A stretch of 64,000 bases of DNA from NCBI GenBank assembly GCA_009809945.1, contig WTPW01002425.1:19427-83426 (forward strand). Reading direction: 5' to 3'. Position 1 is the stretch's first letter, and each line of letters starts with the position of its first letter. Source of the stretch: Gigaspora margarita. Taxonomy: Eukaryota; Glomeromycota; Glomeromycetes; Diversisporales; Gigasporaceae. The notes under the pieces are model-generated. The model was given only the letters and a program-made list of their open reading frames with translations. It did no database searches and was not told the origin of the DNA. This document shows, in pieces, positions 37,572 through 48,650 of this stretch. A program made the translations under genes and the position numbers.

Positions 37572-38944
37572 GTAAGAAAAAACCTAGCCTGTTTCTGGCA
37601 ATCCATCAAGGAAATTATATTCCCGATGAGTTGCATCTGCTTTTGCGCATTTTTGATATTTTAATGGAATGCTTTTTTGGTGATTTATTAAAAAAAAGTA
37701 TTTGAGAAACAAATCAAGCCAATTATTGAAGCGGCATTCAAAGATCTTGCAATTAAGTTCAAATTTTTCAAATCTGGCAACAAATAGAATTGGACTTCAC
37801 TAGTAGGTTTGAACAAAAAAAATGTTAGAAAAATTCCCAATAACTCAGTTAATTTCTGGAGTGCGTGAAAATAAGATTAAATGATTGTGGCGTGAGTTTT
37901 ACCAGTTATACAGTATTTTACGGCAATCACAACTTTCAGATTAAGAAATCTGCCAGTATAAAGTCGATGCGGAAAATTGGGTTCGAGAATTTTGCTGTCC
38001 AAGTCAGGGTTACATAAATTCTTCACAAAATATTGGGCTTTATAGAAAAGCAGACATTACACCCTACATGCATATATTTGCTAAACATGTTCCCATATTT
38101 ATGCAACAATTAAAGGAAAAAAATCTTTCTTTGCAAATTTTTTCTACCTCGAGTATAGAAAAAAAAATCACGATCAGGTAACATAAACCTTTAATAAGTT
38201 TATATTTACAAGCATGCATTCTCTAATATTTATTACTAGGTGCGACTATTTTTTGGGAGTACCACTATGGGTGGAGGAAACAAAGAAAATTCTGTCATAT
38301 ATGATATGATGTCTTACGAAAATTGACATCTTTTTTATCTAATTAATGATGTTCCAAAAGAACTCACTATTTGAAAAATTAATATTAAAAACAAAGAAAA
38401 TTTTTTTAATTAAAAATTTATTTTAATTAAAAATAAATATTTTTTATATTTTTTTTGTTCCTTTTAATACAGTTAATAATAAAAATCAACTAAATCTATT
38501 TAGCTGGTCAAGTTTTTTAAAGATTGGCTAATCGAGTTTCAGAATTAATAAAAGTATCGTATTTTCTGAATATAAAATCAGAGAATCTTATTTCATTTTT
38601 CGATTTAGAATTCAAAAAATCCAAATTTAGGTGCATTTATCTGTAACAAATATGAATTTTCGATAAGATCAATTTTAAACAAACACAAAAAAAACCCCAA
38701 CTTGCTTTTAATTCTATTAATAGACTTTTGAATTTAAAGTTATAATAAAATATACAGTATTTACAAAATACGTCACTTAATTGTTAATTATGAAACTCCT
38801 AATGGGCGTATTTGATTTAATGAATTTACATAATTAATCGTTAAATCAGAAAATAGTACGGGCGTATTTGATCATTGATTCAAAAAAAAAAAAAAAAAAA
38901 AGAATGTGCTCAATTAATATAGAACTAACAGAATATCTAGGTAA

Positions 38945-39654
38945 NNNNNNNNNNNNNNNNNNNNNNNNNNNNNNNNNNNNNNNNNNNNNNNNNNNNNNNN
39001 NNNNNNNNNNNNNNNNNNNNNNNNNNNNNNNNNNNNNNNNNNNNNNNNNNNNNNNNNNNNNNNNNNNNNNNNNNNNNNNNNNNNNNNNNNNNNNNNNNNN
39101 NNNNNNNNNNNNNNNNNNNNNNNNNNNNNNNNNNNNNNNNNNNNNNNNNNNNNNNNNNNNNNNNNNNNNNNNNNNNNNNNNNNNNNNNNNNNNNNNNNNN
39201 NNNNNNNNNNNNNNNNNNNNNNNNNNNNNNNNNNNNNNNNNNNNNNNNNNNNNNNNNNNNNNNNNNNNNNNNNNNNNNNNNNNNNNNNNNNNNNNNNNNN
39301 NNNNNNNNNNNNNNNNNNNNNNNNNNNNNNNNNNNNNNNNNNNNNNNNNNNNNNNNNNNNNNNNNNNNNNNNNNNNNNNNNNNNNNNNNNNNNNNNNNNN
39401 NNNNNNNNNNNNNNNNNNNNNNNNNNNNNNNNNNNNNNNNNNNNNNNNNNNNNNNNNNNNNNNNNNNNNNNNNNNNNNNNNNNNNNNNNNNNNNNNNNNN
39501 NNNNNNNNNNNNNNNNNNNNNNNNNNNNNNNNNNNNNNNNNNNNNNNNNNNNNNNNNNNNNNNNNNNNNNNNNNNNNNNNNNNNNNNNNNNNNNNNNNNN
39601 NNNNNNNNNNNNNNNNNNNNNNNNNNNNNNNNNNNNNNNNNNNNNNNNNNNNNN
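38945..39654. other. Assembly gap (710 N)
   Basis: Bounded by poly-A tracts on both sides (38881-38900 and 39655-39669), probably the cause of assembly failure. Frames spanning it are artefacts. Confidence 0.99.
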
Positions 39655-39662
39655 AAAAAAAA

Positions 39663-40265
39663 AAAAAAACAATACAGTGGTAATAAAATTTTTACTAACA
39701 AATCTTTTAGAACCTGTTCAGAAAATTCACCCGAATCTGCTATAAATTTACAAGTAGCGGTGCTACATTGAAAAATACAATTATTTTTTTTAAACTCTGA
39801 TTGCGACCAACTAAAGTTAACTTCGTAGAAACTTTCATGATCCATAAATAAAACATAACCTATGGTTTTTAACTTTGAATCTTGTCGAATATTCTACTGA
39901 TCATAATTGGCTAATTGTTTTAAGCATTGTTCACCAGCCTCGCCCTGAAAAAAACAAGAATATTTTCATTGTACAGGACTATATCAGAAAAAAGGCTCAT
40001 TTTCAAAAAGATAAACAAAGATATTTTCTAGGAAAGCATTAATGGAAAATTGTTTTGCGCCTATTGAGTGCCTATTAAAGCCAAGACACTTTTTAATAAG
40101 AACTATAAATGCATCTTGATAAAATGTAACCTGATCAAGAGAAGGCTGAGTAAGCAACTTGCGGTGAGGTATAGTTTTGTTATTTCGGTGCCTAATTCTT
40201 TCATGAGCTACAAGCTCTTTTCGAGAAGAAAAAAGCTCTTGACAAAGTTGGCATTTATTATCCAT
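39663..40265 (-). pseudogene. C2H2 zinc-finger protein pseudogene, cut by the gap
   Basis: Start ATG at 40265 (minus). Residues 4-25 form one classical finger, CQLCQELFSSRKELVAH with the last His four residues on (C-x2-C-x12-H-x4-H). The rest has no named domain; readable parts are LLTQPSLDQVTFYQDAF and, beyond the stops, FMDHESFYEVNFSWSQSEF with a Cys-containing CIFQCSTATCKF stretch. The frame is continuous from 40265 to the gap except for TGA at 39984-39986, TGA at 39966-39968 and TAG at 39894-39896, each one transition from Arg or Trp. Upstream of the first stop the product is 93 aa. The C-terminal end lies in the gap. A repeated family in this type of genome is likely; function unknown. 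Confidence 0.6.
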
Positions 40266-40925
40266 AAAGTACTAATGCTTAATTCTGTAATTCTTTACAT
40301 ACACAAAAAAATTTTATTGGTCAATCAATTTTTAGATATCCCAATTTCCCAAATATCACATTAATTACTTAGGCGATATAATCGAATGGAAATAGATCTG
40401 CCCATATGCTTCTACCTGATTTTCAAATACGGCAATTTAATTGGCTAAAAAACATTATTAAAATTTTAAAAATTTTTTAATTTTAATATTAAATAACTTT
40501 TTGAACCAGTGATCCATTTTGGATGATTTTACTACCAAAATATTCAGATTAATGAACCGATTTCAACAAGCCTAAAAGTATCAAAATCCAACCACAAAAA
40601 CCCAAGATCATTATAGATTTGTATTGTTTTAATTATATTATTTTCATATATAATAAAATTATTATTTAAGATCTTATAAACTTTAATATTAAATAACTCT
40701 TGAAACAGTGATCCATTTTGGATAATTTTATTACCAAAATACTTGTCTCAATGAAATGATTTTAATGAACCTAAACCATTAAGTTCTGATTACAGGATCC
40801 AGAGATCATTATATATTTGTATTATTTTTATTTTTTATTTTTTTTTTTCCCTTTGTTCTTACTCCCAACGATATACAACCACCAACTGTCAGACCAAATG
40901 TTTTTATGTTAATGGGGCGCAGTTA

Positions 40926-41831
40926 GGGGGCTTCCAGAAATTACGTAATATTTTTGTTACTAATAAATTTCAAAATTTTACCCCACCCACCCACACCTGA
41001 TACTCTATTAGCCAATCAAATTTTATATTTTTTAAAATTTATTCATATGTTCAATTTTTGAAATTGATAATAACTATTGCTCTACTGGACCAATTTAGAT
41101 GATTTAACTACCAAAATGTTCGTCTCACTGAGACGATTCTAACAAGCCCAAAATCGTTAAAATCTAATCACAGGGTCCCAAGATCGTTCAACTTTTGTGT
41201 AATTTTAATAGTGATTTTTTAGAATCACTAAGTAAATATCTTTAATATTGAATAACTTTTGATCCACTTGCCCGTTTTGGATGATTTAACTACCAAAATG
41301 TTTGTCTCAGTGAGACGATTCTAACAAGCCCAAAATCGCAAATTCTAATCACAGGATTCCAAGATCGATAAAGATTTGTATTGTTTGTTTAACAATACAA
41401 ATCTTTATCGATCTTGGAATCCTGTGATTAGAATTTAGCGATTTTGGGCTTGTTAGAATCGTCTCACTGAGACAAACATTTGTAGTTAAATCATCCAAAA
41501 CGGGCAAGTGGATCAAAAGTTATTCAATATTAAAGATATTTACTTAGTGATTCTAAAAAATCACTATTAAAATTACACAAAAGTTGAATGATCTTGGGAC
41601 CCTGTGATTAGATTTTAACAATTTTGGGCTTGTTAGAATCGTCTCAGTGAGACGAACATTTTGGTAGTTAAATCATCTAAACTGGTCCAGTAGATCAATA
41701 GTTATTAATAATTTTATAATTTTATACTTTTGGCCAGAATTATAAAATTTTGACCAGAATTATAATTATAACCTGATATTTTCGGGACCCCACCCACCCA
41801 CTAAAAAATTACATAATTTCTGGAAGCCCCC
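40926..41831. mobile_element. Harbinger-like MITE, 906 bp
   Basis: TIR GGGGGCTTCCAGAAATTACG (40926 on) with near complement ending at 41831; TSD TTA at 40923-40925 and 41832-41834. Nearly the whole length folds on itself. GTCTC modules at 41119-41138, 41301-41320, 41456-41475 and 41636-41655. No transposase. Confidence 0.85.
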
Positions 41832-41844
41832 TTACCGAGGCTTC

Positions 41845-42385
41845 CACTTGTGGTCAGGCCATATCTGAACCAACTCTGTGGTAAGGGCATATTCCTTAAA
41901 CCACTACCACTAACCATCCAACCCAACACATTGTATACACTATATAATGTTCTATTTAAGGCGCATTTGATCACAAGATCGCACAGCCAGCTCTAGCAGG
42001 TCCAAGTCCAGATGGGGTGTGTCTGTCAATTGATGTCCTGGGTCCCTATTTCCTGCAGTGTTTCAGTTCTGCCTATATCTATCTAGCCCAGTCCTTGCTT
42101 CACGCTTATACGTAAGAAGTAGCACCGACATCTTCGACTCCCATGTGGAGCCCTAACCGCATTACGGTATGACTCCACAGGTCCTATCATCAACGGGCCG
42201 GACTGTTATAAGATGTGGCTAAACCATCCAAATATGGTCCTAGCATACTAATTCAAGTTATCCTTCACATGATCGTATATAGTTAATTTTTGCTGTTCAT
42301 AGGACTTGAACTGGCAACCTTCTACTTGAAACGTTAATGTCCTGGGAGTGCAACCACTATGCTATCAACCCACAGGACTTGTATT
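41845..42385 (-). mobile_element. GC-rich SINE-like sequence with tRNA-like head
   Basis: On the minus strand, TAGCATAGTGGTTG (42364-42351) and GGTTGCCAGTTCAAGTC (42319-42303) fit polymerase III A and B boxes. The body (about 42240 back to 41845) is unusually GC-rich for the window, with CCGTAATGCGGTTAGGGCTC and GGAGTCGAAGATGTCGGTG on the minus strand. No acceptor stem, so not a tRNA gene. The 3' end and TSD are not resolved. Confidence 0.5.
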
Positions 42386-42599
42386 ATTTTTAATATATAT
42401 TATATTAAAATAGCACAAATCTATAATAATCCCTTGATTCTGTGATCAGAATTTAATAATTTTAGGTTTGTTAGAATCATTTCATTGAAATGAGCATTTT
42501 GGTAGTAAAATTATCCAAAACAGATCATTGGTTCAAGAGTTATTTAATATTAAAGTTTATAAAATTTTTAATAATAATTGTTAATATATACGAAAATAT

Positions 42600-42950
42600 A
42601 GTAATTATAAATCAAACCAGTGGTGATCAACACCAGTAATAAGAAATTCATGTAACATGCAAATCAAAATAAAACAAAAATTAATATTAGAGTTAGGGTT
42701 AAGGCCTGGGATGATACAGGGGCATAGGTTATACCAAAATTTCACAAGAAATTTTTTTTGTTAGAGCCTCAAAGATAACTTCATAAACAAATTTTTGCAT
42801 TATAGTCATTTTTTAAAAAATATCTAAAAAATTTGCATTATACCTGATTTTCACATTACACTGCAGCTCATAATAAAAATTATAGTGGAGTTGAACACCA
42901 GTGGTGTTGAACACCAGTGGTGTTGAACACCAGTAGTGTAATTTAACAAT
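42600..42950. mobile_element. Telomere-like core element
   Basis: Contains TTAGAGTTAGGGTTAAGG (about 42690) and TTTTTTGTTAGAGC (about 42755-42768), and ends in three tandem GTTGAACACCAGTGGT units (about 42890-42940); GTGATCAACACCAGT at the left is the inverse counterpart. Confidence 0.5.
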
Positions 42951-43120
42951 GCCGCAAAAATAATATAATTAATGCAATACAAATCTATAATGAACTTGGG
43001 ATCCTGTAATTGGATTTTGATAATTTTAGCTTATTTGAATCATCTTATTGAGCTAAATATTTTGGTAGTAAAATCATTCAAAATGGATTATTGGTTCAAA
43101 AATTATTTAATATTGTATAT

Positions 43121-44278
43121 GAATATTGTCTTGCCAATTTATAAGAACATAGACAGGATATCTAGGACATGTTTGCAATAATGACCCAATATAATATTGT
43201 TATAGACAATATTCTACAATTTTAACTTAGTCTCTACTATGCCTGGATATATTTGCTAAATAAAACCAATCAAATTGTGAAATTATATAGATTTTTAGCT
43301 TGGAGTATATAAAAAATAATAATAATTTACAAGAAATACAAAAAATTTATTGACTAATAATTATATATTAATTTATATAAATTAGTCAAATATTTGGAAC
43401 ATAAAAAATTCTGTATAAACATATTTTAAATATTCTGTCTTGGACTATTTACTATTTATATCCTATAACAAGACTATCTGATTCTATTTATTTGGTATGT
43501 TTTTGCAATATTAGCATCCTAGTAATAATTGCTACTAGTTATAATTACTAAAATTTATTAAATAAGTAACAGGATATAAAAATCTAAAAATAATTTTACT
43601 TATTTTCATTATAGTAAATATGACCTCTAAGGAATTTGAAAATATAATTAGTTCAATAACACCACAGATAATTATTAATCTAATATAGTAATAGTAAATA
43701 TAGCAACAATAATAATAATATACATATATACCAGATACCAAATATATATAAAACAAGATTTATAGAATTAAATTTTTTTCTAAAATATTTTTAAATGATT
43801 CAAGTAATTAAATATTCAGTTAAGTGAATTTCTTTATATATATTTACAATTCTGACTATAATATTTACAATTCTAATCTTAGTACTTCAAAAAGTCCCAA
43901 ATATCTCTAATATAGACTATAACTAGATTTTGGCCAATTTTAATCTAATTTGCTAAAAACTAAAAATTTATATTTTTATAAATATTTTGAAAGCCAGTAT
44001 ACATTTGTATTAATTAATATGGATTACTGAACATATACATAATTTAATAGAATAGCTAATTGTGATCTTTCTTTAAACCAATTTAACAAATAATAAGACA
44101 ATCTTTTAATCCATATTAATCTATATGCATTACTAAATCTATATATATAATTTTATAAAATAGTTAATTGTAATCATTATCCATGTCAATAAAATTATAT
44201 TTAGAATAATAATAGTAGTTTTGTATAAATTAGCTATATTATTTTAAAATTTATATAAATTAGTAATTGTTATAATAA
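43121..44278. other. AT-rich, no gene
   Basis: Simple AT text. A weak direct repeat (TGGATTACTGAACATATA versus GCATTACTAAATCTATATA) around 44020 and 44130. Open frames here are unremarkable. Confidence 0.4.
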
Positions 44279-44286
44279 TATAAATA

Positions 44287-44633
44287 AGAGTGAATCTATT
44301 TGTCACTGGCGGTGACAGTTACTGGAGTGTGATCGACCAATTAGATCAAAGGATCATGTATAACGTGAAAAATGCAAAAACTTAGATTTTTTTGAAAAAT
44401 CGCTTCTAACTTCAAATTTTGTCTATGAACCTACTTTTTTTTCCACGAAAAAAAAATTTCTTGCAAAATTTTACTATATACTAAGCTTTACCCCAACCCT
44501 AACTATGGCTCTAACCCGACCCTAACAGTAGTAAGTTTCGACGCTTTGTTTTGTTTTGATCATAACGTTACATGATCTAATTGGTCGATCATGTTCCGGT
44601 GACAGTCACCACCGGTGACAAACACATTTTTTC
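44287..44633. mobile_element. Telomere-like MITE, TTTGTCAC-GGTGACAG ends
   Basis: TSD TATAAATA at 44279-44286 and 44634-44641. TIRs include TTTGTCACTGGCGGTGACAG and, further in, GATCGACCAATTAGATCA (both arms). Interior has CCCCAACCCTAAC and CTCTAACCCGACCCTAAC (about 44492-44527). 347 bp, non-coding. Confidence 0.7.
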
Positions 44634-44641
44634 TATAAATA

Positions 44642-45875
44642 ATAATAAAGTTGTTTATTTAAAAATAATTATAATATTTTATATTGAAATACAAAAATTA
44701 AAAAAAATTAATCTTATAATAATAAATACATAACCTTCAAGATTCAAATAATAATTAATTTTTTATTAACTAGCTTAAAAAGAGTAATCTTATAATAGAA
44801 CTACAATTCTACTACAAGATATAAATAAGATTCAAATAATAATAAGCCTATGATTAATTAACTTGAAAAAGTAATCTTATAGTAGAATTGTTGATTATAC
44901 TATAATAATATATACAAAATATAAGTGCATATTCACAACTACAAAGATGCAAATAAAATGGTTTGCTTATTAAATTAACTTGAAAAGAGTAATTACAAAG
45001 TCTTAAATAATTCTAATTAGAATATAATAAAAAATACTAATAATTATTATTGATTTAACAATAAAATAATATTCTAGTATTTTAAAATAAATATCTATAT
45101 AGACCTTTAGTAAGACTCTTTTAGTTTTGACAAACTATAGTAATAATTAAAAGAAATTTTTAATAGCTAAAGCAGACTCATTTGTCTTAATCTATATTAT
45201 GAGTTGTTTTGCTATTAAGTACTTTCTACAAATATAAAAAGCAATTTAATTTGGTATAATTAAAAATAAAAAATTTTAAAGCAGACAAAATAAAATAGTA
45301 CTTATTCTTGATGTTTATACTGAATAAAACTAACAAGTTTTTTTTAGAATTACTATCTAAAATTAGATATTTTTAGAAAGCTTATATGATTAAGTGATAT
45401 ATTAAATAAAATAAATGAGACAAGCAAGCTAATATCATACTTTAACCTTGTAAGAAAAATGTTGATCTACTTTTGTAATAAAGAAAGTATCAAAAATTAG
45501 GTAATTTTTTAGAAAAGTAAAAAAAGGGAAGGTAGTAAACTTCTGATAAAAAATATTAGATAATAAATAACATAGCTCTAATACTTTATATTTTCCAACT
45601 ATAGCTTGCATGGTAGCAAACTATTTTATTTGGTGAGCTAATTGTTTTATATAAAAAAAACTTGCAACAAATACTACTAATCTTACTAGAAATTATTGTC
45701 TTGGTCAAACATTTAGAACTTCTTAAGAATTGGTTAGAGCAGAAATTATAGAATAGAAAAAATCTTATTTATTTACTATATATTTTAGATTTAAAAAATT
45801 TATTTTGTTTTTGTATTACTGAAACAATTAGAACTATCTATTACATATATATTATTAAAGGATCAATTTTTGAAC
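44642..45875. other. AT-rich, no gene
   Basis: Repeated phrases such as GATTCAAATAATAATAA and TAATCTTATAATAGAA (44735-44890) suggest local duplication. No coding signal recognised. Confidence 0.4.
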
Positions 45876-45883
45876 CACCCTAG

Positions 45884-46528
45884 TAGTGATACAAATTGAC
45901 AAAAATTTTCCAATCGATTAGTTGACAACCCATTTTACCCAACTAATTGATTAATCGATTTTATTTCAACTAATCGATTAGTTGACCAATCGATTAATTG
46001 ATTAATTGATTAGTTGACCAATCTATTAATCGATTAGTTGACCAATTAATTAGTCGATTAATTGATTAGTTGACCAATTGATTAGCCGACCAATTGATTT
46101 GTTATTTAAGAAACTTTAAGAAAATAAAAATACCTGAAGTATAAATCAAGTTAATTTTGATGATTGATCTAACAAAATGGTTCATATTGATATGTATAAT
46201 GACATTATTATCAATTAACTAATTGATTGGTCAACTAATTGATTATATAGATGCCTGGCGAAACTATTTTACCGTTGACAAAACTTATAGTTTTGTCAGG
46301 TTTGTCATTTTGCCAGACATTACTAATCGATTAGCAATTAGTTAACTAACAGATCAATTAGTTAACCAATCGATTAGTTGGCTAATTTACTAATCGATTA
46401 ATCAACTAATCAACTAATCAATTAATTGATTAATCGACTAATCGATTAAGTTGGTTTAGTAAAATGGAATCGATTAGTTGTCAACTTGATCAACTAATTG
46501 ATTTTTCAACTTCTGATTTGCATCACTA
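45884..46528. mobile_element. hAT-like MITE packed with ATCGATTAGTTGAC repeats
   Basis: Perfect 8-bp TSD CACCCTAG at 45876-45883 and 46529-46536. Ends TAGTGATACAAATT and TGATTTGCATCACTA are inverted. Interior is mostly CGATTAGTTGACCAAT-type units in both orientations. A small inverted element (about 46249-46318, CCTGGCGAAACTATTTTACC end) appears to lie inside. Confidence 0.85.
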
Positions 46529-46536
46529 CACCCTAG

Positions 46537-47470
46537 CACTACTATCCTAAAAAATTTTGCTACTTTTCTGCTAGCCAATCGGATTTTGAGATCAGGTATA
46601 ACACAAAAAATGCAAAAAATCAAAACAAACCAAAAATTATTCATAAATTAACATTTTATTTATAAAATTACTTACTGCACTCTAACAAAAAGTTTTTCTT
46701 ATGAAATTTTAGTATTAAGAAAGCTCTTTCTAATCTAATTTAATAGTAAATTCTAACTCTAATTTAACTGTGAAAATTTTTTAGTGAAATTTTTTAAGTT
46801 GGTAATGCTAGGGTCTTACAATTTTTGCAGGTTAGATTCACTACAATAAAAATAAATAAAGTAATTTTCAGGTTTTTATATTCTGTTGCTCACAAATATA
46901 AAGTTGTAAATCTATATAGATTTTATACTTTGGATAATAATACAAGATCAGAATATTTAACAGATTATTAATATTGTCGATCATATATCTGAAATAACAA
47001 ATTCTTTAAGTTTATTGATGTTGAGAATTAGTATTGTATTAATCATTCAAGAAAAACTTTTTATTAAAAGAATGAAAAATAGTTTTTTATACAGAATTTT
47101 GAAAAATTACTATTTTAGAAGTTAACCAGGGTAACTATTAATTATTCAGATCATGTGATAATTGACAAAATAGCTTTGTATTCCTTAAAATTTAGTAAAG
47201 TAGTATCAGATTTCGGATTTGCAATAGAAATATAATAGTAAAAATTAGTTGAAAAAAATTTTTTTGTTGGTGTATAAAGGGCATTTTTTATATAAATTCT
47301 CAAAATGAACATTTGTTTTGAACTTTTCTAATCATGTTATATTACACTTAATTATGACTTTCTATTGGCTAAATTTGTCACAATAATCATGTTTGTTTTG
47401 ATTTTTTCTGATTGTATAATGTTATACCTGATCTTGGAATCTTATTGGTAGTCTGGCACTGACCTATCAA
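46537..47470. mobile_element. Inverted-repeat element with TTTTTGTTAGAGC-type core
   Basis: About 46565-46615 (GATCAGGTATAACA, then AAATCAAAACAAAC) is mirrored at about 47390-47455 (GTTTGTTTTGATTTTT, then GTTATACCTGATC). The inverse core CTCTAACAAAAAGTTTTTCT is at 46681-46699, followed by weak CTAACTCTAA. No ORF. Confidence 0.5.
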
Positions 47471-48354
47471 AAGCCACTATAACAAAAAGCTGTAGTAACA
47501 AGTGTTGTTATTGGACATGTCCAACTAATTGAACATGGCTAATTAGACATAAGGCTAAAAGGGCTAATAAATTTGAATTGGACTTTATAAGTCCAATTGG
47601 TCATAATATAAAAAATGCAATCTGTATAATTTAGAAATGTTTATAGCAGATGATAATTATATAGACTAATGTGAATAATAAACTAACTATTTATATTAAA
47701 TACTTAGATCAATTAGCCAATAAATAATCATTAAAGTTAAAAACTAAAAATGCTTTTAATATAATTAGCTAGCTACTAAAATAGTATATAAGTACCATAA
47801 TTAATTAAAACAATTCTTGCTAATAATTTATAATTTGAATTCAGATAAAAAAATTTTAGTCAATTAGAACAAGTCTATAACAAAAAAGGATTCAACCTTT
47901 TTTTCACTACAATAATAAATCTACTTTCTAATTAAAATTTCTTTTTGCTAATTAAAAATTGAGCTCTGAACTATTAATTTATGTACTTAAAAGAACCTTA
48001 AATCAATAGAATAAATATTTAAGTAAGAAATTAATTAGTAAATTGTTTAATAATATTAAGTTAATTATATAAAAAAAAGTTCTGAAGAATTTAATTAAAG
48101 AGTTTTTAGAGTTATTAATATATATATAGCTTATTTAAATAATATTCTTTAAAATTTTATTATATAATTTAAAGTTTAAATGCAAACTTTATGTTTTATT
48201 AGATTAATAAATTGTAATCAATTAAAAATTTTGCAAATGCAATATTGTTAAAAATGCTATAGTAAACAATATATTTTGTAATAATATATTATTCTGTTTC
48301 TAGTATATATTTTATAATATTATATATTACTTAGTTTTAGCATACCATATATCC

Positions 48355-48644
48355 TAGTGTTGTACATTTTGGCTGTCCACAGCCTTTTTTGGCTTGTTCA
48401 CATCCAAAATTGTCCAAACATCCAAGATTGTCCAAAGCTTGTCCAGGCTTTAATAATTAATAAATCTATCTAAAAATATATAACTATATATTTTTTTTGG
48501 TACTAAACACATTCCAGTTAAAATTAAAATAGGTTATCTTAATAAAATTTTAAGTAATTTTACTTTATTTAATTGTCCAAAATTGTTCAAATTTGTCCAA
48601 ACCATTGTCCAAAGCTGTACCAGTGCTGTCCCATGACAACAATG
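48355..48644. mobile_element. hAT-like MITE, CAGTGTTGTACATT family, copy 2
   Basis: Closely matches 11624-11903 over its whole length (GTGTTGTACATTTTGGCTGT start; TGTCCAAA repeats). Flanks ATATATCC and CCATATCC are a degraded 8-bp TSD; the first base of the element is T instead of C. Confidence 0.8.
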
Positions 48645-48650
48645 CCATAT

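Larger units (their letters stand above)
32728..38390 (+). pseudogene. Broken gene: Cys-rich N-term + Sel1 repeats + large uncharacterised domain
   Basis: Start ATG 32728 (MMAKSSPCKNIGPCVICSKN). The first part has CxxxxxCxxC and QLCQQHYNKL, likely zinc-binding. At 32930 it is cut by the hAT-type element 32931-34257; skipping that element and one TSD keeps the frame into Sel1-type repeats (34370-34790, each ending KAFEWYLKSA or similar). The same frame continues through stops at 34840, 34882 and 35077 into a long domain with KLGGDSHNIG, an intron 35463-35537 that closes in phase, then WPVELYFCRDWKF and YFCLYCNC (C-x2-C). After another insertion the C-terminal part appears at 37572-38390 (YIPDELHLLLRIFDILMECF, then LYRKADITPYMHIFAKHVP, an intron about 38178-38240, and RLFFGSTTMGGG). 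I recognise this large domain only as an abundant, uncharacterised, probably transposon-related family of these fungi; that comes from memory and was not searched. The gene is dead: many stops and a frameshift near 37700. Confidence 0.7.
40440..43120. repeat. Large palindromic array of about 150-bp modules
   Basis: At least eight copies of a module (GATGATTTAACTACCAAAATG, GTCTC palindrome, TCTAACAAGCCCAAAATCG, GGATCCCAAGATCG): forward at about 40500, 40690, 41085 and 41260, and reverse at about 41400, 41580, 42410 and 42970. The symmetry centre is near 41389 (TTGTTTGTTTAACAATAC). A Harbinger-like MITE (40926-41831) forms the inner part, and a SINE-like insert (41845-42385) and a telomere-like element (about 42600-42950) interrupt the right arm. 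Confidence 0.75.

Noticed and set aside
38868-39845. Long open frames (up to 302 codons) on both strands
   Set aside because: They run through the 710-N gap; only the flanking codons are real. The part above 39663 on the minus strand is kept as the zinc-finger pseudogene.
42295-42385. Functional tRNA gene on the minus strand
   Set aside because: A and B boxes are present, but acceptor and anticodon stems cannot be paired; a SINE head fits better.
45884-46528. CRISPR-like array
   Set aside because: Repeat units occur in both orientations without fixed spacers, inside a TIR element with an 8-bp TSD, in a eukaryotic genome.
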